Below, piece after piece: positions 13,231 through 24,520 of a DNA stretch of 64,000 bases. A program made the position numbers and the translations under genes. Below the pieces are notes generated by a model, which did no database searches, had not been told where the DNA came from, and worked only from the letters and a program-made list of their open reading frames with translations. The DNA comes from Antedon bifida (lineage: Eukaryota; Echinodermata; Crinoidea; Comatulida; Antedonidae): the NCBI GenBank assembly GCA_963402885.1, contig OY727103.1, forward strand, positions 17,634,085 to 17,698,084. Reading direction: 5' to 3'. Numbering within the stretch: the stretch's first letter is position 1; each line of letters begins with the position of its first letter.

Positions 13231-15125
13231 CAATTCAATTCAACTTTATTTCAGACAAACTGTCCATATGAAACATATAAATACAATAAAAAATAATACA
13301 AAGCATTATGTGACAACCGTCATGGAGAGAGGACTAATACTTATTTGTTGACATATAGTGCCTCTTAAAATATGTGGATTATGTTTTGAGGTTTATTGGA
13401 TGTAGACTGTAGACATTATTATATTATTGATTACTATAGTTTACAAAACAACACATTATTATGGCTATACTGATACTAGTTAACACACGTAAAAGTATAC
13501 ATGAGATTATATATACAAAAGTTCTGTCCATTTTCTATGCAACTTTGAATCTTTTAGAATACGAGAAAAAACACATGTAATTAAAGTATTACAGCTTTTT
13601 TCAATTTTTGTTTTGAAACAAAAAATTGATTTCCGAATGTACTCATAGAAGGAGGGAACATGGTTATCAACAAACATAGCACTAGCACTACAGCTCCTTG
13701 AGCGTCTTAAAATCTTTCTAAGTGCGTTATTATAACAAACCTGTAATGACTTTATAGTTTTTACATTAAAATCGCACCATAAGGCCGCACAATACATACT
13801 AATACAGTATGACTTAAACAAAGTAATCTTAACATCTGTTGAGCATTTACTAAATTTCCTACAAAGAGAGTTACCTCTAATACATAATGATCGATATTGC
13901 CTTTTAATATCCAGTTCGTCCCTAGTATCATTGCTGATAACACAACCAAGGTAGGTAGTGGATTGAACGTAATTTAGTTCTTTACCACATAGAACAGTAA
14001 CATAATTGCCATTCAGTTTTCTTTTCCTAGGGCAAAAACACATGCAAATTGATTTTTTTGAATTATATAATACATCAAAGTCATTAGCAAAATCCTCACA
14101 TATGTTAACCATCTTTTGGAGGGCATCTAAAGAGGGCGCAAGTAACACCATGTCATCTGCATAACTTAAGTTGTTGAACTTTGTATTATTGAGCTCACAA
14201 CCAAAATTACAATCACTAAGCATACTGTTTAAATTGTCAATGTAAACATTATATAACAGAGGAGACATAACACCACCCTGTCTAACGCCATTGGTAACTT
14301 TAAAACCTGAAGACATAGAGTTACCCCATCTAACAAAAAATCGTTGATTCTCATACCAAGATTTTAGAAGTCTAATAGCAATAATGTTTGTTTCTCTCAT
14401 AATTAATTGCCTGTACAGTGACCAGTGATTGACTCGGTCGAACGCTTTACTCGCGTCGAGAAAACAAGTAAATACGGGGCTCCCATTCCTATTATAGTAA
14501 TCCACTATCTGCTTAAAAACAAAGATACAAGTATCTGTTGAGTGTTGACTTTTAAAAGCAAACTGGTGATCCCCTGACTTAAGGGTATCTCCACAATAAT
14601 TGATTAACAATGTTTCAAATATCTTAGATACAACAGAAGCAAGAGCTATAGGCCTATAATTATCCATACTCGTAATGTCACCAGATTTACTCTTAATTAT
14701 AGGCACCAGTACAACTCGTACCATTTCATCAGTGACATGGCCGTGAATACACATAGCATTAAAACATAAACTAAGTAAAGTAATAACATGTTTTGAAGCA
14801 TACTTCAAATGCTCTGCACTAAGCCCGTCAAACCCAGGGGATTTACCACTATTGAGCTTATTTATACTATCCAATATATTACTATCAGTACAAATTTTAT
14901 CATCAAAAGCAGATACATTAATTTCATTAAGATGTCTTTCAACATAAATTCTATGAGTATCATTGTTAACACAATTGAAAAGCTTCTCATAATGATCAGC
15001 CCATGTTTTACATATATTATTATCCCCTCTAACATCATTAATAATGTTAGATGAACCAGAAGATGAGTTGTTCATACGCTTTACGTTATTCCAAAAACTG
15101 TTAAAATCGTTATTAATCGTTATTT
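13231..15125 (-). mobile_element. 5'-truncated non-LTR retrotransposon, CR1/L2/Jockey-like
   Basis: A minus-strand element whose 3' end is marked by AATAAAGTTGAATTGAATTG repeats (13231-13250), the tail style of CR1/L2-type elements. Its reverse-transcriptase frame is open for over 520 codons, then about 275 nt of 3' UTR follow. Upstream the frame stops within 50 nt of the first Met, and no endonuclease domain is visible, so the copy is truncated at 5' as is usual for target-primed reverse transcription. Confidence 0.8.
13507..15075 (-). CDS. reverse transcriptase of the non-LTR element (N-terminally truncated)
   Basis: 522 codons from ATG 15075 to stop 13507; the frame is open a further 48 nt upstream (NDFNSFWNNVKR), so the Met is internal to the original ORF. 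RT blocks in order: NYRPIALASVVSKIFE, FLDASKAFDRVNH (catalytic Asp), NGVRQGGVMSPLLYNVYID, and LSYADDMVLLAP with the YADD catalytic box. The thumb region follows (YLGCVIS, and the C-terminal CYNNALRKIL). No stop or frameshift falls inside the RT, so the insertion is probably young. The endonuclease is missing, so this copy cannot be autonomous. The clade cannot be fixed without a tree. Confidence 0.85.
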   Translation of the reverse strand: MNNSSSGSSNIINDVRGDNNICKTWADHYEKLFNCVNNDTHRIYVERHLNEINVSAFDDKICTDSNILDSINKLNSGKSPGFDGLSAEHLKYASKHVITLLSLCFNAMCIHGHVTDEMVRVVLVPIIKSKSGDITSMDNYRPIALASVVSKIFETLLINYCGDTLKSGDHQFAFKSQHSTDTCIFVFKQIVDYYNRNGSPVFTCFLDASKAFDRVNHWSLYRQLIMRETNIIAIRLLKSWYENQRFFVRWGNSMSSGFKVTNGVRQGGVMSPLLYNVYIDNLNSMLSDCNFGCELNNTKFNNLSYADDMVLLAPSLDALQKMVNICEDFANDFDVLYNSKKSICMCFCPRKRKLNGNYVTVLCGKELNYVQSTTYLGCVISNDTRDELDIKRQYRSLCIRGNSLCRKFSKCSTDVKITLFKSYCISMYCAALWCDFNVKTIKSLQVCYNNALRKILRRSRSCSASAMFVDNHVPSFYEYIRKSIFCFKTKIEKSCNTLITCVFSRILKDSKLHRKWTELLYI

Positions 15126-15649
15126 AACCAGATTCAATCCATCACACAATTTGAAGGCTTTTAGGGCAAAATGATTTTAAACCTGAGCATTATAGTATGG
15201 AATAAAAGTCCAATATTTGTCGAATTTCTAATGCGTTTTGATTTGAACAACGACCAGAGAGATATACAGTAGTTGGTGTGTTAATATTGATTATTACTAT
15301 AGAGTAGTGGTAACCTGTGTTACCTATGTATGCAACCTGAATACACTTGACACCTAAGTGGTTATAAACCCTACAATTATTTCACCTGTTCTGCACCTAT
15401 CGGGGCTACTGCTGGGATGACACAAGGTTTAATTGTCTATTTTCATTGTACATTTGTTTGTGTCTGGTGTCATCAGAATGTTTGTACTGTGGGATGCATT
15501 ACCTTTCATGTTTATGTTACTCATGAATTATATTTTTGTCTGGATCGAAAAATCATACATAAGGAGTCCGCAATAAAATATATTTTAGTAATTTTTTAAA
15601 AATAAGCTCATATTGATGCAAAACATCACAAAGTTCTTATTTTTAAAAA
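15126..15649. other. no gene recognised
   Basis: Flanks the truncated 5' end of the retrotransposon; AT-rich with no splice signals of note. Confidence 0.4.
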
Positions 15650-16458
15650 CAGTAGAACTTCTATTAAGGGAAACCTTCAGGACACAACAAAGTGTCTCCT
15701 TAATAGCCTGGGTGTTCCCTGAATATGGGTTTGATATTATAGTAGTTAGAACATATTGGCCTGAATCATTCATTTCAGGAGAAAGTGTCCCCTTAATAGA
15801 TGTTTTCCCTGAATATGGGTTGGCCATAGTACTAGTAGTTAGAACATATTGGCCCCGAATCATTCATTTCAGGAGAAAGTGTACCCTTAATAGATGTTTT
15901 CCCTGAATATGGGTTGGCCATAGTAGTTAAAACATATTGGCATAAGTCATTCATTTCAGTAGAAAGTGTCCCCTTAATAGAGGTGTTCCCTGAATATAGG
16001 TTTGATATTATAGTAGTTAGAACATATTGGCCTGAATCATTCATTTCAGGAGAAAGTGTCCTCTTAATAGGTGTTTTCCCTGAATATGGGTTGGCCATAG
16101 TAGTTAAAACATTGGCATAAGTCATTCATTTCAGAAGAAAGTGTCCCCTTAATAGAGGTGTCCCCTGAATATGGCCATAGTAGTTAAAACATTGGCATAA
16201 GTCATTCATTTCAGGAGAAAGTGTCCCCTTAATAGAGGTGTCCCCTGAATATGGCCATAGTAGTTAAAACATTGGCATAAGTCATTCATTTCAGAAGAAA
16301 ATGTCCCCTTAATAGAGGTGTCCCCTGAATATGGATATAGGAGTTAAAATGTATTAGCCCTTGTTCATTTCGGGGGAAAGTGTCACATTATAGGGATGTT
16401 CCCCTAATAATGTTGATGTTCCCCATATAGGGATTTTTCGAAGGAGGGGGTTCTACTG
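15650..16458. mobile_element. family B element expanded into an 80-94 bp minisatellite
   Basis: Starts CAGTAGAACTTCTATTAAGG and ends GGGTTCTACTG-TA. Between them about eight units of CCCTGAATATGG, CATAGTAGTTAAAACAT, TGGCATAAGTCATTCATTTC and GAAAGTGTCCCCTTAATAG repeat every 80-94 bp. Open frames of 90-odd codons on both strands are by-products of the repeat. Confidence 0.75.
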
Positions 16459-16983
16459 TAGTACGTAATACAGTGATATATAGATAGAAGACATTATAAA
16501 TGATGTATACAATATTGCGTGTGGGTCAATACAACACACCGACTGACTAATTTCAAACACAAGTTCTAACACTAGCAATTACCACGCATTATTGGAGATC
16601 TAGTCTCATGAGGGCAGACTGATGGAAGAAATCGTGTGATTAATCATGATGCACCGTGCACGTGACGAGTTTAACTATTGGTGCTGTGCGTAAGTGATCT
16701 TTATGTGACGTTTCTTAAGTCATATTTATTGATTCGTTACCACCAAGCAAAACCTTTTAATTAATGTTGCATCTGAGTATGTTAATTATAGTTATTCCAG
16801 CCTAATCTGCATACGTATATTACACTGTGTATTCCTTCAAAATAGTTAGGGATCATGTCAAGATTATTCTACTGCAGTTACTGCAGTAACTACTTTTTGC
16901 CTACTCTTTAACCTATTTTACAAGGTGAATAAATACTCATACCATTACTGATTTAATGGCAGTGAATGATGGTGAAACTCTAT

Positions 16984-17109
16984 ATGAAACTCTATGCCCA
17001 TATATGGACATGATGATGTCATATATATACCATATTTGGGCATATCACTACCACATTTGGGACATCACACTTTTTTGTCAAACTGGTTTGATAGTGTAGA
17101 CAGAGCTTT
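16984..17109. mobile_element. MITE family A copy, left end damaged
   Basis: Interior ATATGGACATGATGATGTCA and an intact right end GATAGTGTAGACAGAGCTTT. Confidence 0.75.
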
Positions 17110-19796
17110 AGAAATATAAACTTTACAATGAATTGAATTATATATATTGTATTCCTATTTACGAGAATATCTTTGATTCTAATTATACTATCAATTCTCA
17201 TTTGTTTTAGATTATTCCATTTCTCTATAATGCCTCAAACGTATTAGGTATCATCAATATAGCTTAATCGAATTGTTGCCTATAGGATAAGGAATAACTT
17301 AAACTATAGAACGCAAGGTAGTCAACCAAATAATCCTTAAATATCATTGTTGTACTGATAGGAATATTCATTTTTAACCTACAACGTTTTAATTTTAGTT
17401 TTAATGGTTAGATTACGCTTGTCTGTAAAAGAGATAGTAGATAGTTTGTTCACTATATTTCAAGCTGTAGTGTCTATATCTGCTATTTTAACCAATCACG
17501 CTCCTTAGCACTATCAAAATGGCTTCCATCAGATCAATTATTTGTACTGTTATTTACAATTATATTAATTTAATCTTTTAGTTTAGCGACCTTTATGTTT
17601 TATTAATAAATAATTAATGAATAATAATAAATACACATATTTTAAAATGCTATGTAAACTTTGACATTGAACAGTTGTATGTGCTACGATACATATTATA
17701 TACAGTATTTATTTTCTCATATAACAAACATGGTAAAAGAATAGATCTGGATAAAGTGTAATGTTAAAGTATACACAACATAGTGACTATGCTGTATTAT
17801 CAGTTTCTCAAAAATGTGAATAGGCTTATTTTAAGCTATAAGGTAAATTTAACCTAAGATTTAAGAAAGTACTTTTCATCTTAAGTACTCAACATGATAT
17901 CATAATGATAAATTACTAATGTAGTCTTTATGATTTATACATTTTTTCAAAATTTAAATATTTCTTACAGTATTGATATTCAACCTTTAAAATGAAGAGA
18001 CTACAATAACAATGCAAATATACATGATCTATTTGCATATGATCCTGATTGGATAATTGTCAAGTATGCTAGGCTAGTCGATAATTAATGTGAAGGCTGT
18101 CTACATTGACATTATTCAGTAATATGATACCGTATCACGAGTAATGTCATAAGCTTTACGTAGCCTGAGTTTGTGTACACTACAGTAGAGGTTACCATTA
18201 CTTGTATTGAGGTTCCACTATTCTGTGATTCTGTAGGTAATCCACAGTGGTCCGATTCATCAAAATTGCTTAGCAAAAAAAATCATCTTAAATTTAAATT
18301 TACCCAAGTCTATTTTGCTTAAGTCGAGTTTCAAAAAATAAACTAAGCAAATATTTAAGCACTTTAAAAAAAAAAAAACTACATAAAAAAAACCCTATAA
18401 AACACAATAACTGAACTAATCATCAACTCCGCACCATGATGACTGTACAAGTGTCAAAACACAGCATGGTTTTCACGACAGGGAAAGCAACTAAACTGCT
18501 GTCAAGTCGAAAATTCATTCTGGACAAGCTTAGGCCGTGTTTCCATAGCAAAATCAATCAAATCAGATAAATGCGAAAATTTTTCAACTTTGACCTGAAG
18601 GGCAAATTGTTGCGTTGTGATTCGGCAATTGGTTGTTCCGTAATGACTGATAAAGCTCACTTTATTTTTTTAATAATTATCCGATTAGTTAAAAAATTAA
18701 TCTTCTTTTTTTTTAAAATGAAATGAATTACACATTATAGCATTCAAGTTGAGAACTCTGTTATATTGAAATATAAGACTCTCTATACAATTGCATCTAA
18801 GAATGTACTGAGTACTTTATTTGAGTTGAGTCACCACTATGTGGTGTATTAGCTAATAATCATAAACAAAGTAATATTGTAGTCATTTTACCACACAATT
18901 TCACACACACTTAACATATTTATCTTGTGTAATGTGTTTATAAATTGCTGCTGCTGTAGACTGTGAGTCACTAACTTCCTAAGGTTTGAACAGTGAAGAC
19001 AATACTGTAAGGGCCTAGAAAATACTGGTTTTATAGTTGTACAATGATTGTGTTTATTGTACATGTACACTAAATAAACAAGTCGTGCAATATTCCTATT
19101 AAAGTAAATGTCCGATTGCTAAATTTCAATTTACATGGAAATTAGTGTATTCAGTACATTATTAAGATCATAGCTAAATTTTGGAAAATGTTCTTAAAAT
19201 TAAAGATATTAAATATAAGCTACTTTGTTAGTTATGTACTTATTTGTTATTTTTTGTGTGTTTTTTTTCACAATTTTTAGTTTATCGTCCTGAAAAACGG
19301 GTCATGTTTATTGACTTATAAGAAAATCGTAAGTATATTGATGACATCACAAAAACGTAATGAAATCTTAAGTTATCTGTGTTTTCACTGAGCAGAAATA
19401 TTGAAAAGTATACCCTTTGCCACTCTCTACATTTCTCTATTAACTTAATTTTTTTCAACTGATGAAATACAGTAACTTGTTTCAAATATTGCTGGAGTAT
19501 TTTATAACTAGGCCTATTAATTTTACCTTGCTTGGTGTTCTGTAAAGGATTTTTACAACTTAAATCGTGATTCCCAGTGGAGATTTGTCTTAATGGTGGA
19601 GCCTAGCAGCTGTCTGTGAACTTCAAAGATCAATGGAAACTACTTTCAATATCAATGTTAGATAGTAATAGAAATCATTGAATTAAGTAATAAATAGTAG
19701 TAACTTTGAATTTCTCCATGTAATTATCCGGAAAATAAAAGTGAACCAGTACAGATAAACATCTAGGAGATTGAAATTTGTCACACAGTCAAGACT

Positions 19797-19923
19797 AAAG
19801 TTTGTCTACACTATCAAACTTTATGTGACAAAAAAATATGATGTGCCCTTATTTGGATGATGTTGTAATATCACTACCATATTTGGGCACATCACACTAA
19901 TTTGACAGTGTAGACAGAGCTTT
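19797..19923. mobile_element. MITE family A copy, flanked by TA
   Basis: TAAAGTTTGTCTACACTATC ... GTGTAGACAGAGCTTTA. One ATATCACTACC block is shortened compared with the longest copies. Confidence 0.82.
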
Positions 19924-21346
19924 ACATGTGGGTCTTCATTCTATGTGTTTTTAAGTGGGAAGGAACAAGTGATATTTTATATATTTTTATATCATTATTC
20001 CTGTGTAGGACATCTGTTGTAGGTACCTCTGGTTAGGCCTACTAGCATAGCTTAAAGTTTAAGTACCAACCAGTTAAAACTAAACCATGGCCACATTTTG
20101 TATCAATTGTTTTGCTTGATATGAAATGTATTTTTAGATTTAATAAATTGGAAATGTGTACTTTACTATCTTTTACGCCCCAGTGCCTTATAACATGCAA
20201 GAATAGCAGCCCAGATGCAAGTCTATTCCCTAGTTAGCACTATAACTTGTGACTTGCTAGGTCAATTTATCTATTCCATAATATTGAGTTCAAAAATCTT
20301 ATAATATATAATAATTCATAATTCATGCATTAGAATATAAATATGTAATGATATACTTTAATCGTTACGTATACTAATGATATATACTCATCTTGATAAA
20401 TAATTAACTCATTTGTTAATAAATTAAAAGTATGTGTTCAGTTTATTGACCAACGTAAAGTCGGTCAACTTGATGATGCATTGTGGATGGGACATGAAAC
20501 GTGCCACCCATCATAATGCAAGTCCAGTTGCTCAGATTAAATTAAATCTTAATACTTCAGTATACAGTTTAGTTCTAAGGTATACCTATAGTGTAATTTT
20601 ATATGTTAATAGGTGTATCAGGTTTCATATTGGGTATTATAATATTAATAATTTATATCAATAATAAAATATGAGTCTATTGTATCAGAGTAACAAAATG
20701 CACTGATATGATTCTGAGCACGCAAAATTTGTTTCCCTTGGTTCTGTGGCAACCAAAAATGTACGTAGGGCAACTAAAAATTAAAAGAGTTGTTCCTTAC
20801 AAGCAACCAAGTAATACTACAGTACAGTCAAGTCTTATAGACGTTTGATCATTTAGGCCTCCATATGTTTTTTGGCCACCCAAGAAATTGAGAGGGCAAT
20901 CACTACCCTTATTTTAGCAAACAAAAATCTTGATTCTTTGAGGCCTGGTACTGATATTGAAAACAACCATTAAAATAAGGATGTTTTATAAAATAGTTAT
21001 TAATATTTAGTAAAAACCATGAGAAAATTATTAAAAACTGGTATACATACATAACAAAACATTAGAAAAATATTATTCTCAAATTATGTAGGCCTAATGA
21101 TTTTTAAAAACATAAAAGTGATATGAATTGAATAGCATCATCAGGTGAAGCAATGTAAATGTTCAAACTGTAAGATCTGACCCACTTGTAAGCTATAGAA
21201 TACACATATAGAATCACCTGTCCTTAATCATTTGTGAAATCCGTTCTGCTTTCTGCTCTCTTTATTCTTATTTTACGTATCTGACAAGATAATGTATCTT
21301 TACATTTTGTTGTCGTTCTGATATTTATTTATTATTTATTTATTTA

Positions 21347-21494
21347 AAGCTCTGTCTACACTATCAAACTAGTTTGACAAAAAAGTGTGATGTACCTAAT
21401 GGTAGTGATATGCCCAAATATGGTAGTGAAATTTCCATATATGAGCACATCACATTTTTTTGTCACATTAAGTTTGATAGTGTAGACAAAGCTT
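21347..21494. mobile_element. MITE family A copy, opposite interior orientation
   Basis: AAGCTCTGTCTACACTATC ... GTGTAGACAAAGCTT; the interior is inverted relative to the 3.3-kb copy. Confidence 0.82.
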
Positions 21495-21567
21495 AAGATA
21501 TCTTTTATTAACTTTAATGTATCATCACTTACTGAATCATTGGCTTAAACAACATGTTATCAATAGG

Positions 21568-22069
21568 GAGGTTTCGCAACCTTACGAATACGATAACGAA
21601 AACGGATACGTCATACATTTGTGAAACTTTTGAGCTGATCCCCATTTCATATTCATAAAGCGTATTCGTGTTGACGAATATCACCAGTCATATTCGTAAC
21701 TACAAAACGAGTATAGTTTTTGATCTATTTCGCACATTTTGCATTTGAATCAGGAATGATTCATGATTATAATATAATTATAGATTTATTGAAAGTAATT
21801 TAATAAAGTAATTTACTAAAATGCCAAGTCAATTTTGATAAATAGCAGTTTTTAAAGTCATCACTCGCTTTGATGTTACGCTAGGCCTAGGCAGCCAAGC
21901 ACCAAGCAACACGTACCTGCGCTTCGCTCAAATTTACCGCAGTCACATTTTGGACGCGCCTCAATATTTCGTTGCCATGCGAAACAGATTTTTTTATGGC
22001 TTACGAAAACGAATATGTGTGCGTGACGTATCCGTTTTCGTTATCGTATTCGTAAGATTGCGAAACCTC
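21568..22069. mobile_element. non-autonomous DNA transposon with about 46-bp inverted repeats
   Basis: Left end GAGGTTTCGCAACCTTACG continuing AATACGATAACGAAAACGG; the right end is its near-perfect inverse. The 502-bp interior has no ORF. There is no clear target duplication, so the superfamily is unknown. Confidence 0.8.
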
Positions 22070-22969
22070 TCTAATATCATTTCATCACCATTTCTATTGT
22101 ACTACTTTTCACCATTCTTATTTTAAAATATAAAATAAATAATATGAATATGTAATATGAAATTTGTCATGCTCCATCGATTTTATAAAGGTAATATTTA
22201 CTCAAGCAGAAATCATTTGAAATATGAATGTCACAGTCACACTGTTAAAATTACACCAGCCGTTTCTCATCACTAAGTTTCTACGATTCTAGTAACTTAT
22301 AATAAAATATTATCTTTACAAAATGAAAGTTAACAGGCTTGTTTATCACATTCAAGTTGCTATTGTACACATTAATAAACAAACAAAATTAACCAACTAT
22401 GACGCAGTTAAATCATCCAGCTCGTGATATATTGCTGTGACATTTTGTGACCTTTGACACAATGCCGTGAGGGATAGTGTTATGAAACATGTATATTAAC
22501 TATATGTGGATTAATCGATGAGTTTAGGAAATTAATGTTTATATTACTGTATGTCGTTTAATTGATGCGTTTAGGAAATTATTGTACTAATTAACATGAA
22601 ATGATCGTACAATATGATAAGGTTACTTGGGGAAAAGTTTACCACAAAATTATTTCTTTCTAAAAAAGTTTTAGTAACACTAACACCAAAGTAATGCTTT
22701 AAGTTTTAAGTGATTATGTGGCAATAGGAGTCTGTAACTTGGTGTGAATTTGAGATCAGTATGTACCGCTTTATATTGAATGCATAAGCAAGATGCTTTC
22801 TCTACTTCTCTCGTACTTGTAGTCCATGATAAGTTGTTCCATACATACCGTATACATAGGATGCTAGCTTCACTGCCTGCCATTCTTCTTGAAAACATCT
22901 TCATCTTCCAGTTATTAAACTGAGGACATTAATTATATTATATTTTTTTCATTTCATTGTATGGTAGCC

Positions 22970-23295
22970 TGGTATGTCTGCAGTGAAATTTGTAGCTTTT
23001 GCATAAGTTCTGGTTCAGTTAGAGAGTCGGTAGTATGAAAGGAACACAAATAATCAAAATGATCTGTGTCCACCAGAAGATGTGTCTGTAGTTCTGGTTC
23101 AGTTAGAAAGTTGGTAAGATGAGAGATGCCAATAATCAAAATTATCTGTGTCCAGAAGATTTACCTATATGTTCTGGTTGAGTTAGAGAGTCGGTAGTAT
23201 GAAAGGAACACCAATAATCAAATTTATCTGTGTCCAGCAGAAGATCTTCCTGTAAGTTTTGTCGAGTTAGAAAGTCGGTAAGATGAAAGAGGCAC
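22970..23295. repeat. tandem repeat, about 80-86 bp x 4
   Basis: Units share GTTCTGGTTCAGTTAGA, GTCGGTAGTATGAAAGG, AATAATCAAAATGATCTG and TGTCCACCAGAAGAT with moderate divergence. Confidence 0.75.
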
Positions 23296-24487
23296 CATAA
23301 TGAAAATGATCTTGTGCCCACCGCTTCAATCTCTTGTGTACCATGGTTCCCAGAATTCAGGGTACAGCAAATTTACTACCATAAAATAATATGATTTGTG
23401 CATAGTTTTTATCTGATGAGATGTGAAGATTAAAATGAGTACAAATCTCTAGGCATCTTAAAAGTTAAGCTTGTTTGTCAGCAGTAATTTTTACGAAAAC
23501 ACTGGGGTATAATCACAATTTAATAGGGCTATACCACCTTGTATGCCTCATCAATTTTGAAGCCTAGCTTTCTGAACTGTTAAACGTTGAAAGACTTTGT
23601 TGTTTTTTATCAACCTGATAGAATGAGAATTTCTATGACTTTGTTTTGTTGTGGTCTCATCTTCAGCATAGGTATCTGCATCTGTTGTGTATTAGAACTG
23701 AAGATAGTTTTATGGATGGAATAATGACAGAGATACAAATTTATGACAGTGGGTGACACAAGTTCATCACTGTTTACTATATTGCCATGACAACTGGGGT
23801 GCTAGAAGTATTTGAACTTTATTTGTTTCCCAGTACACAGTGCTTGAGGGAGATTGTCTGATACACTCTTATGTTTTCATGGTAAAGTCTGTTATTTTGA
23901 GACATACACATCCTATACTGAATATATTTTTTGGACACATCTATTTAGGGGACACCTTTACTAAGGGGGACACTTTCCTGTGTAAGAGTCTATATAACAC
24001 GATCAATACCTATTCAGGGGACAGTTGTATTAGGTTAGGGGAGGGGATTGGAGGAGACATTATTTGGGTTCCACAAGTGTTCCCTTACTGTAGATTTCTA
24101 TATTTGTTGCTTGATATGATATCTTTAAATATGGATTTTTATGTACATTAATTACAAGTCATCAGTAGAACAACTTCTTAATGCCAACTACTTTGTTTAA
24201 ATTGATTGTTTTGTTAAAGAAGGACTAATTAACTAAATGATTATACCTGTATTTAAATTAAACGATTCAGATACAGTTGTCAATGCTACAGTAGACGCCA
24301 TCCTTTGTGACACTCCTATTCAAGGGTCACTTTACTCTGAAAGGATGTGTGAATCAATATTGTAGTGCTAATTAATTAACTAAAGGATATACCTGTATTT
24401 AATTTAAAACAACAATCATTTTGCAAAAATATCATTTTTTGAATGATGAATTAATTAATAAATTTCTATTAAATTTTTATCTTGCAG

Positions 24488-24520
24488 TTGAACAGATAGA
24501 AAGAAGAAGAGAATTTACAG
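24488..24520 (+). other. candidate 33-nt exon of unknown gene
   Basis: TTTTTATCTTGCAG acceptor, 33 nt, ACAG|GTATTT donor. In phase 1/1 it reads EQIERRREFT without a stop. It may be a leader exon of the L1-like gene, part of another gene, or chance. Confidence 0.2.

Larger units (their letters stand above)
16459..21346. other. no gene recognised between MITE copies
   Basis: AT-rich. 16590-16700 has a CACGTG E-box and GCGTAAGTGA, which could be a donor, but no partner exon is visible. TAGGCCTA-type motifs recur. Confidence 0.4.

Noticed and set aside
15585..16125. Open frames of 90-97 codons on both strands
   Set aside because: Products of the tandem array inside the family B transposon; overlapping frames on both strands are a sign of repeat, not coding.
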